Of a stretch of DNA of 64,000 bases, positions 11,460 through 23,334 are shown one piece after another. This stretch comes from Dipteris shenzhenensis (lineage: Eukaryota > Polypodiophyta > Polypodiopsida > Gleicheniales). The stretch is taken from assembly GCA_047967505.1 (NCBI GenBank), contig CM106539.1; one strand, 5' to 3'. Position 1 is the first letter of the stretch. Each line of letters opens with the position of its first letter. Position numbers and translations under genes: made by a program. The notes beneath the pieces were generated by a model, which was not told the DNA's origin, ran no database searches, and was given only the letters and a program-made list of their open reading frames with translations.

Positions 11460-14020
11460 TATGGTTGCTTTCTATAGCTTTGGCTATCAGCTTGGCTAGT
11501 TGCCTAATTTGGCCTAAGAGAATAAATGGAGGTGGCACACACAAGTCCACGTGGCTAAAACTTAGATCCTTTCAAGGCACTTGCATCTTGTACCACAAAC
11601 AAGATCTCTCCGTTGACTTCATGCTCCCTCACAAGAAGAGAAAATCTACAAGCTTCTAATTTATTGTAGTGCTTGGAGGAGAATCACAAGAAAACATTTT
11701 TCTCAACAAATCACAAACCTTGGCGATTGGGGTTTCAAATTTGAAGGTTTTTCCTAAGAATTTGCTGAGTTTTTAGCTAAAATATAACTGAACTACCTGA
11801 AATTAATTGAGAAAATAATTTTTATGAGTGAAAATAAAAATGTTGCAGGTCCATCGTATATAGTTTGCAGGTTTTTTGTGAACACCGAGATTCGGGTGAC
11901 CTATGAATTTATGATGATTGGTGAAGGGGTTGGCGGAGATGGAAAGGGGTCACCTTGGTTTCCAAAGAGACAGGACCATAGTATCTTGGAAATCAAGGCG
12001 AAGAAAACAAGCACATGGGCTATGATGTAGAAGAAAAATAAAACTACGGTAACCAATTATTTTGCACATTACAGAGTGCATAAAGATGCTCGCCAAGGAG
12101 GAAGTAGAAGGAGATAGCACAAATGAAGAATGCCCATGATAACACCATTCAAAGATTGAGAAAGACTGACGGTGATGGTGGTCAGATGAGAGTGAATGAA
12201 GATGGCACCCAAGCAACAAGTGACAATAGAAAGGACATTCAAACAAGCAAATGTTTGGATCGCCCATTTCTACTTAACGCACTGTAAAGGGAGTGTAAAG
12301 GTAAATTTACATTATTGAAAAAGCCACAGTAGATCCTTTCATTTTGGATTGCCAATTTGTGCTTAAGGAAGAATTAAATTATTAAAAAGGCCATGGCAGA
12401 TCCTTTGTACAAAGACTCATCCAGAGCAATATTTCTTGTAAACTTATGATAATGTAAAATTGCAAGCATAGCTATTTCTATTTTTTAGAGTACAAAAGAG
12501 GCTTCCATCATGTCTCTTGTCTATATAAACCTTTTAATTTCTTGAATATTCAAGAGACTTATAGTTTTCTGCATTGAAATTAAAGGGAGTCTTGCAGGTC
12601 TCTTGTGTATACCTTTTTCAAAGTTTGTGAATCTTCAAGAGAGTGGTTTTTCATGGATTTAAACTAATAACTCAAGGGATTTTTTAATTTAAGAATGCAA
12701 TTCTTAAAAACAAGAAATACGATATTAGGATTTACTAGTAGTTTTTGCATTATTAGCGCAACATTGTAGAGAGATGTTCAGGAATGTATTATGTTGAAAT
12801 GACAGTGCTAGAAAGTAAACTTTTGATTCAGAAATGACATTTTCATAAAGTAAACTTTTCATTGGGGAAGGATTTTAAGGATTAGCCCACCAACCATCAA
12901 CATCAATTTTCTAGATTTTAGAAGTTGCCATCAACTTCAAAAAATGCTCTCGAGCATTGATTTCTTGATATGACATGCTGAAGTTCATGCTCATTGCTCC
13001 TATCACTGTCACTCACAGACTGTGGCCCTAGACCTCGACATTCATGAAAAGCCCACCGGAGGTTTTTCCACAAAATGGCTCTAGATGTCTGGCGGTTGCT
13101 ACCGCTCACCATCTTCATTTCATAAAATGCTTTTGCAGGGTTTTCACTAAGAACGTTTGTTCATTTTCCAACTACTAGGCCAACTTCCACAAGTCTATCC
13201 ACCCACTTCCATGGCATGCAATCACTACCCTTTAGCACCAAGTGATAACTTATTTGATCAAGTTGGTCAACGGCCAATGGATGGTGCCCAATTTGGTCCT
13301 TGATCATGATGGTGAATTTAAATAGGGGCCTTTTCAAACTTTGGGTTAATCATTTCATCAAGTACTGGCAGCCAGATATCAAACTCGCAACTTGCCCTAC
13401 CACAGAGCAGTGTTTGAAAACTAATTCCCATTTTTGTCATGTAATATATTTTAAAAAACCACCAAATTGGTGCCCATCGTCTGATTATGGGCACCTTTCT
13501 GCACTGTTGATCAAGTTTCCCATGACACTTGGCCTTGAGGACCACCAATTACCTAGAAGCCACCCAATTCAATGGCATGCAACCACTACCCTTAGCAGCC
13601 ATCGACTCGTGAGGCATGCAACAACTACGTGTATGTATAAGAGAGGACCACAATATCTTTCTTGCATGAGTTTTCAAATGGCGTGTTTCTACCTTTTCTA
13701 CTTCATGTGAACCTCCTTCCACTATCTTCGTTCCCCTCATACCCTTGCCTTCTCAATTGCCTTCTCGCCATGTTTGAATACTTTGTAGTCGGGTCCATGT
13801 TAACGCATGCACTCGGAGCATGTTCAAGCATGCTTCTCAACTCCTTTCAAGTGGAATACATGTTTTCTTGACCAAATATTTTTCCATAGCCTAAATTCTA
13901 GTTTTATATAAAACGTCATATGATCGTCGGTGTTTTATCCATGCTCACATAGACCATGAGCTTGTTCAAGCATCACTATCAAAGTATATGTAACAAATAT
14001 CGGTCATATCTTGAGTTTCA
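11460..14020. other. No supported gene
   Basis: Apart from the repeat copy at 12985-13048, I see only short unrelated frames in AT-rich sequence. Duplicated phrases such as CCACTTCCATGGCATGCAAT at 13203 and ATTCAATGGCATGCAACC at 13566 suggest old repeats. Confidence 0.5.
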
Positions 14021-14026
14021 GCTTGT

Positions 14027-14098
14027 GGTCCGTGCTAACACAGACTATCTATTGTTGTCCGTGACGCAATCCTCCTCTGGTCTATGTTAGCACGGGCC
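14027..14098. repeat. Imperfect inverted repeat upstream of the host gene
   Basis: GGTCCGTGCTAACACAGAC (14027-14045) faces GTCTATGTTAGCACGGGCC (14080-14098), giving 19-bp arms with two mismatches around a 34-base loop. It lies about 230 bp upstream of the TATA-like box and could be a small foldback insertion or a regulatory hairpin. Confidence 0.65.
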
Positions 14099-14324
14099 TT
14101 CGGTATGTGTTGAGGCGGAGGAGTCGAACAAGGTTCATTTGCTAATCGAAAGTAGGTAAAATAGGGGCAAGATGGTGTCTTCGATAATAATTTGCATGGT
14201 TGACTTAGTGACGGATCAATCCAAGGTTCAAATGCTTTAGAGCGCAGATATTTTGCATGGCTACTCTCCGGATACGTGCCAAGAGTCTGTTTGCATGGTC
14301 ATGCATAGCTCGTTGATCCCCTCC

Positions 14325-14331
14325 TATTTAT
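14325..14331 (+). promoter_or_regulatory. TATA-like box
   Basis: TATTTAT preceded by CTCC lies 69 bases before the proposed ATG at 14394. A start site about 30 bases downstream would give a 5' UTR of about 40 bases, reasonable for a compact plant gene. Confidence 0.5.
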
Positions 14332-14393
14332 GAAGACAGCGCGGCCTGATCTGCACACTCGCACCACAGAAGGTCCGTTAATCTCTCCGCGAC

Positions 14394-15015
14394 ATGGCTT
14401 CAGCAGCTTCGACTCCCAGGTGCACCCAAGGAAACACATTAGTATGGTTGTTTGCATTTCTGTGATTCCAACTGACGCTGCGTGTTTTCGCTTTCCTGTA
14501 GATTCAAGCCGACCCCTCAGCTCTTCACCGGCCTCGCCCTGTTCGCCGTCCTGGTGGGGGCTTCCCTGGTGTCCTGCTCAAATGAGAATTGTGACTCTCC
14601 TGATCTGGTCTGGTTCTATTGGTCGGTCTGTTCGAATGATGAACCAGTGCGATATGGAGATCGAGTATACATCGATTCTGGCCATGATCACGAAGGATCC
14701 CAGGACGATCTGGTCGGCTGTCTCATGCAGATTCAGCGGCAGACTATCGAAATCGAACCCCAGACTAGCCCCGACGTTCATTTGGACGACACTGTGCGCC
14801 TAATTCCAGCTTCTGCAATTGATGAGGAACGGTGTTCCTCAACCGTGGTGAAGGTCATGCACGCTGACGATGCCAAACTTGCATGCCCACGCGTAAAGGG
14901 TACACGTTGTGAACCGTATTCATTGCAAAAGCTCGACGGACAAAAGATAGGGCCAATCGTGTTTAAGAGGCCCGACCAGCACCACAAGTCCATGCCCACG
15001 ATCCTCCTTGAATAG
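14394..15015 (+). CDS. Two-exon gene, 179-residue membrane-anchored or secreted protein of unknown function
   Basis: Exon 1 is 14394-14419 (ATGGCTTCAGCAGC...CCCAG), the intron 14420-14501 is GT-AG with a pyrimidine-rich end (TTTCGCTTTCCTGTAG), and exon 2 is 14502-15015, ending in TAG. The join keeps frame (CCC AG|A TTC) and gives MASAASTPRFKPTPQ followed by a hydrophobic segment (about residues 16-35, LFTGLALFAVLVGASLVSC). This looks like a signal peptide or type II anchor. The remaining ~145 residues are soluble, acidic in the middle, and contain eight cysteines in all, consistent with disulphides in the secretory pathway. A YGDRVYIDSG segment hints at a beta-rich fold, but I recognise no family. 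The CDS has no internal stop, is more GC-rich than its surroundings, and has a TATA-like box and AATAAA at sensible distances. This is the most convincing host gene in the window. Confidence 0.75.
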
Positions 15016-15034
15016 ACGGCAGATCGTGCATATA

Positions 15035-15040
15035 AATAAA
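15035..15040 (+). terminator. Polyadenylation signal AATAAA
   Basis: AATAAA lies 20 bases after the TAG of the 14394-15015 gene, inside TATAAATAAATG. The spacing implies a very short 3' UTR. Plant signals are loose, so a weaker downstream site may be used instead. Confidence 0.5.
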
Positions 15041-15133
15041 TGCCTTTGATCAAAGTCTCTCTGCCTGTCCTAGTGTCGAGACGCTATTATCTTACTATAT
15101 CACTCGCATACTTTGTTTATAGTATTCATATAG

Positions 15134-15157
15134 AAATAAATAAATAAATAAATAAAC
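15134..15157. repeat. (AAAT)n microsatellite
   Basis: About six AAAT units just downstream of the host gene. Confidence 0.9.
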
Positions 15158-16189
15158 CATTTCAAAGTTTTGGCTGATTTTGATGGTCTAGGACTAGCAT
15201 GCAATATCAAGACTAGAATTTTGTACTATCAATAATCTCTTGAGGAATTTTGCTCAAGTGAGACGTGCTAAGAGTAAGAGGAACGTGTACCATTAAAGTG
15301 TAAGAGGAACAAGACTTTAAAAAAGATTGATAAAGGCAAAAAAGTTTATAATACTGTGTATGTGTTAGGTCTTTCAAGTATTGATAAAAAAATTGAACAA
15401 ACAAATAATAAATGATTTTGTACCAAAAAAAAAATACACAATAACCTTTAATAAAATTAAATATGGGTGTCACATATCATATCAAAGTGATATGTTGATG
15501 TCTCATATCAAAGTGGTATATTGATATCTCAATTTCAATGATCAAGAACTTTAGATATAAGCATTCACACCCAAAAAAGCATGCAATTTGCAATGGCTCA
15601 TGATTGTTGGAGTATTAAAATGTATATACGTTGTAGGCAATGCATTGATCAACTCTATAAAAAAAATTGGATATCATGTAGTTTGAAAATGTCCACATGT
15701 TCTCATATCTAGGAAAGGCATTTATAAGGGATCTCTTGCAGATTATCAAATAATAGAAGCATATTTTTCAAATTACGATCATTGGTTTTTGATGGGAGCT
15801 CAATTTTGTTGTACTCCTTCAAAGAAGCAAGGAGTATAATTCTTAGATACCTAATGAATTACTTTTTTGGGATTATTTGATTTGTTGGCTATAGGGTATA
15901 CTGGTTTCCTCTTCTAGTTGAAGGCCCATAGAAGTTGAAGGCCCATACATTTTATGCATACAAAATTTTGGATGCATAACAAAAACGTGTGCAACTTTTT
16001 GAGCTCAATAAAATGGAGGTGAAGTTTATATGGAATGAATAATCTTCCAAAGTGATCCAAGCTCTAAAACGCCAAGAAACAACACCACCCATATTATGCC
16101 AACTGAAATGGGATGCATTTTTTACATGCATGTCAATGCCTCAGGATATGCCGTAGAAATTATATGGTCACACAACCAAATGGATGATT

Positions 16190-16390
16190 GGACTAACTAG
16201 TGTACTATAGAGGATGAATGATGACAACTCCCTCCTACAACTATACGACCACACAACAAGAGGCCCTTGGCATGGTCTACAGTGTCCAAGAGTTTTGGCG
16301 CTACTTGCTTGGTCACTCATGCATTTTCTATGTTAATCACCAAGCATTTCTTTATTCAATAATGATAACCAATTAAAATTATGTCACCTC
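16190..16390 (+). pseudogene. Ty3/gypsy RNase H fragment
   Basis: The frame contains QQEALGMVYSVQEFWRYLLG followed by FYVNHQAF, matching the REALxxVxxxxKFRxYLLG and VxTDHxAL region of Ty3/gypsy RNase H. Upstream, HVNASGYAV near 16130 in another frame fits the start of the same domain. A second, more degenerate copy of the EALGMVYSVQ segment sits at 16610-16675, after the MITE. Stops and frameshifts show it is dead. Confidence 0.6.
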
Positions 16391-16411
16391 TTGAGTGAAA
16401 CTATAGCACCA

Positions 16412-16604
16412 CATTAGGAAACTTCAGAGCTCATTTTGGGGACTTTTTATGCAACTCCCTAAAAGTAAAAAACCCCTTCCATTGATTGCATGTGCTATCT
16501 TACATACTTATCATTGACACCCTCGGCAGTTTTCTTTTGATAAAAAATAAGAAATTTAGTGATTTCTCTCAGGTCCCCAAAATGAGCTCTAAATTTTTCC
16601 AATC
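16412..16604. mobile_element. MITE with AGAGCTCATTTTGGGGAC termini, 193 bp
   Basis: The left end reads TTAGGAAACTTCAGAGCTCA and the right end, on the opposite strand, TTGGAAAAATTTAGAGCTCA; both continue TTTTGGGGAC. The termini are related to those of the larger foldback element at 30261-30915. There is no coding capacity. I do not see a convincing target-site duplication. Confidence 0.65.
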
Positions 16605-17460
16605 TAAAGCTTGAGGGCCTTCGCATGGTCTATCGTGTCCAAAAGTTAGGAATTACTTGCTTGTTAACTTGTTCGAGTTGATGTACAATGAGGTGTATCC
16701 AATCACAACCCTATTTTGGGGCAAGTTTAAGGCCTTGAATGATGCATTGGCTGGGGGGTCACTCATAAATATGTAAGCGTAGCACCTAGTTTCAATAGAA
16801 GGATTTTTTTAAATACCCTTTTAACCCATTTTTTTACATACATCCAAGGGTACAATATAAAGGGGGTATTCATATATTCAATAAAAAATGATGTGTTTTA
16901 TTCATGATAAATTCACGAATAATGGGGTTTACAAATAAGACCTAAATGCACTTAATATATGGGGTGCACTTAATATATGGGGTTTACACATAGTGACCCC
17001 CTTCCTCCCACCCCCCGAGTGCACTAGTGAGTGGGATTTTAAATTTGTGGCAAGCTTGCACTCTAATGGGGTTTTTCCTAGTGTATTCATTGCCACAATG
17101 GTGTAATGATGAGATGCAATCTATTGAAACTTACTGGTGTAGTCATTCTATACACTATGAAAAGCTTGATATGTGGTACTCTAGACCTTTACTATGTGAG
17201 CATACAATCATTTTGAACACTGTACAGATCTTGATATGTGAGTGCAGAGCTTGATATATGAGTGCAGAGTTTGAAAAACAAGATCTTCAAAAAGTCATTT
17301 TGAATACCCTATACAAGTATAGTGTGGATGACTTTCACTTCATCATACAACAACTCTATGACCACCAACCTTATTTAATAAAAGTTTATTTATCACTTTT
17401 AAGGCTATTTAATGTTAGTACAATGGTTACACTTGGCCACCTTGTCAGTTCTTGAAGATC

Positions 17461-18015
17461 TGGGGAGCTATTCTAGCATTTTTTATAGCAATTTTTGTGC
17501 ATAGAGAAGTAAATTGGCCATTGCTTTACCAAACTTGCTATCCTAGAATTTAAGATCTCTTCTAGTGCATGCTCATGATTGTAGAGACACTAGTATTTAA
17601 GAGAATGTCTTCACTATATAGAAAACTACATTATCACGTGCATTCTAGGGGTATATGAGAAACCCCTTAGCACCCAACATTCCTGATGGATGGAATGCAT
17701 CTTTTAGCACTTTTTAAGCACATTTTGGTAGCTTTCAATGCATGCACATAATCGCAAAGATACTCATATATTAGGATTTAAGAGATTTTTAAAGATCTAT
17801 TGACTATATAATCAAAAACTAGTGTATCATGTGCATTCAAGGGGTAAATTAGCAAAAATTCCTTAGCATTCCAACCACATCTGTGGCTCTAATGCACCTT
17901 TGGAAATTTTTAACACTTCTAGAGCATGTTCGTGATCACATAGAGGCACTCATATTTTATATAAAAACTAGACTTTTACATGCATTCAAGGGTATATTAG
18001 AAATTCCCTAGCACA
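17461..18015. repeat. Degenerate tandem repeat, period about 190 bp, about three units
   Basis: Each unit carries the phrases TTTTTAGCAC / TTTTTAACAC, GCATG(C/T)(T/A)CATGATC-type text, AGA(T/G)(A/G)CACT(A/C)(G/A)TAT, and (C/A)(A/C)TG(C/G)ATTC(T/A)AGGGGTAxAT with CCTTAGCA. The units diverge strongly, so the array is old. Confidence 0.6.
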
Positions 18016-18998
18016 CCAATAGTAGCCCAAACCATTTACTCTAGGCTTTAAAAATTTCACCCAATATACTCTAGTACTGAATCATAGCCTCCTACAAAAT
18101 TTTTATTGTAACAATGCAATAAAATTTACCATTTTTGACAAGAGAATATGAGAAAAGAGAGAAACATTTGAATTATTACAAATCTTATAAATTTACAAAA
18201 TTTTCCAAAAGTATATTGAGTACTTTTTATTAGGGTCTAAGCATGTTTAGGTGACATGCTTTTTGTGCTTTATGAAAGCACATAGCACATTACTTATAGC
18301 ACAAATTATGTACTTAATATATGAATTTTTTTAAATATCAATGTTCTTTAATGAACTTACAATATTGTAAGAGTCAAAAAGCACATTTTATCATTGCAAT
18401 AATTTTTTAAGGTTTGAAATAGTTGTCCTATACCACTAAAAGCAGTAAATGTCCTAGACAGTGCTTTTTGTGTCACCTTCCCATGCTAAGCCCAATCAAC
18501 CATGGTCCCTACAATACACCATTTGGGTCTTGAGGTTCAGCATCATGAGGTGCATCCCAAAGAATGTCAGGCATAAACAGGGAACCTCTACTTCAAAAGG
18601 AAGAATGGATTTCCATGCAAGCCTTTAAATGAGGTTGGACATAAATAGGGACACCAATGTAGCTTCCCTTCAAGGAATACTACCGTTCCATGTAAGCCTA
18701 TGAACTAGGATGGACATAAGTAAAATAGGACCATTAATGAGAAAAAGGATCAAAACAATCAAACTCTTTCATAAAAACACAAACTCCTTCCTTGCCATCT
18801 AAATGGGCTCCATAGATAAACTATATACAAGCCAACTTTATACATCTAGAACAACTTGTTGATCTTAAGATCTCTCAAGAATCACTAGAGAACATGAAGT
18901 ATAAGAACAACAGGGGACATTAAAAATGCATACCATGCAATGCATCCATCATATAGGAAGAAGAAGATAGAAGAGGGATGGTGTTTATATAACAGAAG

Positions 18999-19246
18999 GC
19001 ATGTTGGTAATCATAGGTATGTTGGCATGGTAGAATCCAGCATGGCGAACAAGGGAGTAGTGGAGGAATAGAGATATATATAGTGAATAGGGGTGGAGCT
19101 AATGAGAAGTGGAAAATATCCAGGTATGTTGGAAATCACAGGTATGTTGGCATGGTAACATCCAGCATGGCGAACAAGGGAGTAGTGGAGGAATAGAGAT
19201 ATGTATGACGAATAGGGGAGTAGCTAATGAGAAGTGGAAAATATCC
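18999..19246. repeat. Tandem duplication, period about 124 bp
   Basis: Two adjacent copies begin G(C/T)ATGTTGG(T/A)AATCA and run through CATCCAGCATGGCGAACAAG and GAATAGAGATAT to GAGAAGTGGAAAATATCCA. Similarity is high, so the duplication is fairly recent. Confidence 0.9.
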
Positions 19247-21300
19247 AATGAGCAGGCACTGTGAAGAAATAGTGATTTAAACAGAAATGATGGTGTATTT
19301 TATACTTACACCTAAGTATTACCAGGTGGTCATTCCTAGTTGAAGTAATTCCTTATAACCCATCACAATGGGTGGAATCAAACTTCAATTTCATTTTTCT
19401 ACAATGGGTGGAATCAAATTTAATTTCATTTTTCTACATGTGTCTTAGTCTACAAGGTTTTTTTAAAAACGTTATTTTTTGCAAGAAATTCTTTTGAATC
19501 GTATTTAATTCCATAAATCTCGAATTAATTCTTAAAAAACATTATTTCTTATCAGCCTTTTTTCTTGGTTATTTTATGAGGGATTGGTTCTTATAAAAAA
19601 TCCCATCAACAATATCATGTATTAACATATAGCAATGCTTTGATACCAGAAACCTATATTCTAAACTCTCATTATAGGATATCCAAGTGTTATGACATTA
19701 AGTTTCCTATGATCAGGTCCCTTCTTCTAAATCTAATATAGGTATCATTTCCCTTCTCACTTTTCATTAGTTTTGTGATTGTTGTTGGTCGAAAGAATAT
19801 TTAAAAGCTCCTCAATTTAGCCTTGTAGTTTTTTTTGGCTCAAAGAGCCTAGGACTAGATTTAAACCAAGAAAGACATATAGGACCCTCTCCAAAATCAC
19901 AACCTAAAGGCTAAATTTTTTGCTACAGTTGTTCTTTAACAACCTTGATTATTATGCCCTTCTCTAATAGTATTCATCTATCACTTGTGTTTTTATGAGT
20001 TGAGCAAACCATCATTTGTGTTTGTGCTATTGCATTCGTGTATGTCCGCTTGTGTGGTACCCTCCAAAGCACTATGTGCACGCTCCATCTAGATAGTTTA
20101 ATTACCATATTTTTATCATTTAAATGTGTCTGACTTCCAACTATAACAGGACCATTCCTTTAGTGTCATAATTAATTAACTAGAATAGGTCCATAACTTG
20201 TATTTATAAAATGTATGCCTATAACTCGATGTAGGGTACCATTTTAAATTCAATATTTTCCCACATTTCTAGATTCAAGAAATACCTAATAATTCCTCAT
20301 GCAAAATTAGTGTAGGTGGGTAGATTTGGGGCCCAAGTATTACTTAGGCAGAGCTGGAATAGTGACATAGAGGAAACCTATATGAGCATGGGAACAAAAT
20401 ACATGGCATTAAAGATAGCACTAAGGTGTGTAGTACTGTGATAGATACTCAACACAATGTCATATTTACAAGAACTGCTTTCCATATCCAGCCCTCATCT
20501 TTATCCTCTCTTTCTTTCTAATTGAAAGTATCAATGATGTGAAATCTTAATTCAAATAAACCAAGCATGATGTAAGAGGATCATTGCAAATGCTTTGAGG
20601 TCTCGTAGTTGCATAATCAAAGCTTGAATATTTTTGGAATTTTGTTCTGATACCTTTAAAATGTAACCTCTTGCAACCCTATCAAAATAGAATGCATAAG
20701 CATACTCCTAAAACTAATTTGTACTAGTAAACTATTCATCATGTATTGACTTCAAATGATTATCTTTAGCCATATTCCTAAAACTACTAGTAAACTGTTC
20801 ATCATGTATTGACTTCAAATGATTATCTTTAGCTAGTTGAGATTGTGATAGAAACTTGCTCTAGAAAACTCCCGCATTTGCTAATGCTATCCCGATTCTC
20901 AATTGCCTACTGTGAGCTTTCTCCATAGTAATCTAGGATTGTATTGCCCAATAAGATCTTTCACAAAATGTCCTATGCAAACCTTATGAATCAATTATGA
21001 TCATGCCTATATGGATTTCGTTAACTCATGACTAAATATTTTACCATTCAGCAAGAATGAACACTCACTCGATGGTGTAAACCCTACTTGGTATGACAAA
21101 TACATAACTAATTAATGTAGACATAATCACAAAAAATGAAGCACATTTCAACAAAAAACGTCTAACCAAGAGTGCATCAACCAATAGCAGGAAGACCTTA
21201 ACATCCACATCAAAAGAGACAATAACATCAAGTACAGAGAGTGGCAAACTTGACCTCTCTAGTGAACTAAACTCAAGAGGCATTCACAATCAATTTCAAC
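19247..21300. other. No supported gene; small tandem duplication at about 20701-20836
   Basis: AT-rich sequence without a credible frame. Near 20700 a ~70-bp unit containing TCATGTATTGACTTCAAATG and ATTATCTTTAGC is duplicated in tandem. Confidence 0.5.
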
Positions 21301-21309
21301 AAAAAAATA

Positions 21310-22510
21310 ATTGGTTGGCAACATCTTTCCAAATAAGGTATACTACAACCTATTCCACCAAGCAAATTGCGAATTATGCATCATAGTAAATGACATCATG
21401 CCTGAAAAAATATTAAGAATAGAAGAAAAAATCCGACTATTCTTATCCCCAGTAACACAGGTCCTTGAAAGACATTCACAAGTATGCTACTTGTCCAAGC
21501 ACTACAAAGAGTATACTCGCACAAAAAAACCAAAGACATCGAGTTGCCACAAGCACTCCTACTAGCGTACACTAGCAAGGTGGTAAAAAAAATAGCAGGA
21601 AGCATGATACAAAGTGCACTCCACCTACCATTACTGACAAGCACATACACAACACTCACTATCTACTGATAAGTTATAGACGTTATCCACCCAATATAAA
21701 AACGTCGAGCTATTGTTTATTGACTAAATATCGATGGTGGGAATAAATATATTTGTCACAGTTGACATATGCATGCATGAAATAAAACACAACCATGACC
21801 TGCCATTCCGAGGCATCGACCTATTACTCTCAGGTGACTTTTGCCAAGCTAGCCCTATAAAGGATTCTTGGGTATTCTCTCAACAACCAGAAACAAACAT
21901 CAATACTTGGCTCTTGCTGGAGGACAAAAGTACACTACTTTGAACTCCAACAACCAATGCATCAACAAGAAGACCCTTTCCTTGACCTACTAGACAAAAT
22001 ATGGATAGCCACATAGACAAACAAGGACATTTCACCACTTAACAAATCCTACATGTGACTTGTGCAAGCAAAAAATGAAACACCACACTTATTCTACACA
22101 AACACAGCCAAGGATGCAAACAACAACTACGTGTTAGAAATAGTACAAGGAAACATGCACATACTGGAAGCTATGGACCACAAGCACAAAACATGCAACA
22201 AGAAAATCAAAATCCCGACCAATCCTTTAAAAATAGGTGGTTTGCATGAGTTAATAAAATTAAATCTAGGCTTGAGATTTAAAAATTGAATTTGAAATCA
22301 TGACATGTGGCTCCACGAGAAGGAAGTATTCCATTTCATGGCACAATGCTACCTGCCTAACAAGATTGAACCAAGTTCAATTGGCTTGCCTTGTAGTTTC
22401 CCTGTGAGGAGTTTTCCCAAATACGAAACACTACTGAGGGTGTTGTTGCCACAAATGTTTTTCATCCAATGGTTGTGCATACAAGGGAATGGTTTGACCA
22501 ATATATGAAC
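21310..22510 (+). pseudogene. PIF1-like helicase remnant (Helitron/Helentron type)
   Basis: Across frameshifts the plus strand gives, in order, LLLAYTSKVVKKIAGSMIQS (motif Ia-like), FID*ISMVG (Walker B FIDEISM with the catalytic glutamate codon now TAA, near 21735), LPFRGIDLLLSGDFCQASPI (motif III, near 21800), then HLFYTNTAKDANNNYVLEIV and KIKIPTNPLKIGGLHELIKL. This order and wording match PIF1-family 5'-3' helicases carried by Helitron-class rolling-circle transposons. The Walker A (GKS/T) segment is not recognisable, and I see no HUH Rep motif upstream. Loss of Walker A and the Walker B glutamate means no ATPase. An endonuclease-like domain lies just downstream on the other strand. Confidence 0.7.
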
Positions 22511-22529
22511 CTTGTTCCATAGTGGTTTT

Positions 22530-23240
22530 CATTTTTGTTGATGTACCCCATACCCCATATGTGGTCTAGTGTTGACCCATGGATTGTCGTGGGTGTTGTG
22601 AGTAGTTGTACCATGTTTTTTCCTACCATAAAATGTTGGAGTTGTGTTTTATTGGTAGAGTTTGTTTGGTAATCGATATTAAAATTATCTACCATGTACG
22701 TTTGAATTTTGTTTGGGATTTTTTTAATGATATCATGCAATGTTTCTAGGAGCACTTGTGTGTTAGTTTGTGGTGATTTGTGTACATTTATTATAGCTAT
22801 TTTGTGGTCTTTGTTCATTGCTAGCATTGTTAGAAGACACTCAAAACCACACTTGAGCACCAACACTATGTGTTTAAGCTCTACATTTTCCTCGTAGTAT
22901 GTTGCAAGGCCAACCCCTCTGTTGTAGCAATGTGTTTTAGTTTTGGTAGTGTCAAGTCGGGCATGGGCAAGCATACGATTGTTCCATTCAATATTTGTTT
23001 GGAATGAAAGAGGTATTCTTTGTGGGAGCAGAAGGATCTTGTGTTCAGGCTTTGTAGTGTGCGTTTTGTTTGGATTTCCTTTAGATATAGTGTCTTCAAA
23101 TGTCCATGCGGCATGTGTCTACAAACGTTCTTGTTCTTGTAGGTCAGCAAAGTCTACTTTTATGTTTTGTGGGCAAAGTTCGTGAAGGAGGTATAGGTTG
23201 GCTGGATCACATACTCAAGACAAAGATGTGCAAACTAGGC
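22530..23240 (-). pseudogene. EEP endonuclease domain of a Helentron or LINE
   Basis: On the minus strand the domain begins near 23070 with SLNTRSFCSHKEYLF and LNGTIVCLP, continues through a CYNRGVGLATYY segment, IAIINVHKSP and YMVDNFNIDY (GDFN degraded to VDNFN), and ends with TTIHGSTLDHIW. These are the standard EEP blocks in order; the usual QET glutamate motif after VCL is lost and one frameshift joins two frames near 22930. The same PTT-x-x-GS-x-DHIW wording occurs at 1-273. In Helentrons such a domain is fused behind a PIF1 helicase; here it faces the helicase tail to tail, so it either was inverted or belongs to another copy. Confidence 0.65.
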
Positions 23241-23334
23241 CATGTGTTTGTATGTTTGATGAAAGTTTTCTTTTCTTGTTTTGGCACCTGCTATCTTTTT
23301 GGTAGGTTCTACCCATACTATTGGTGGTTTGAAT

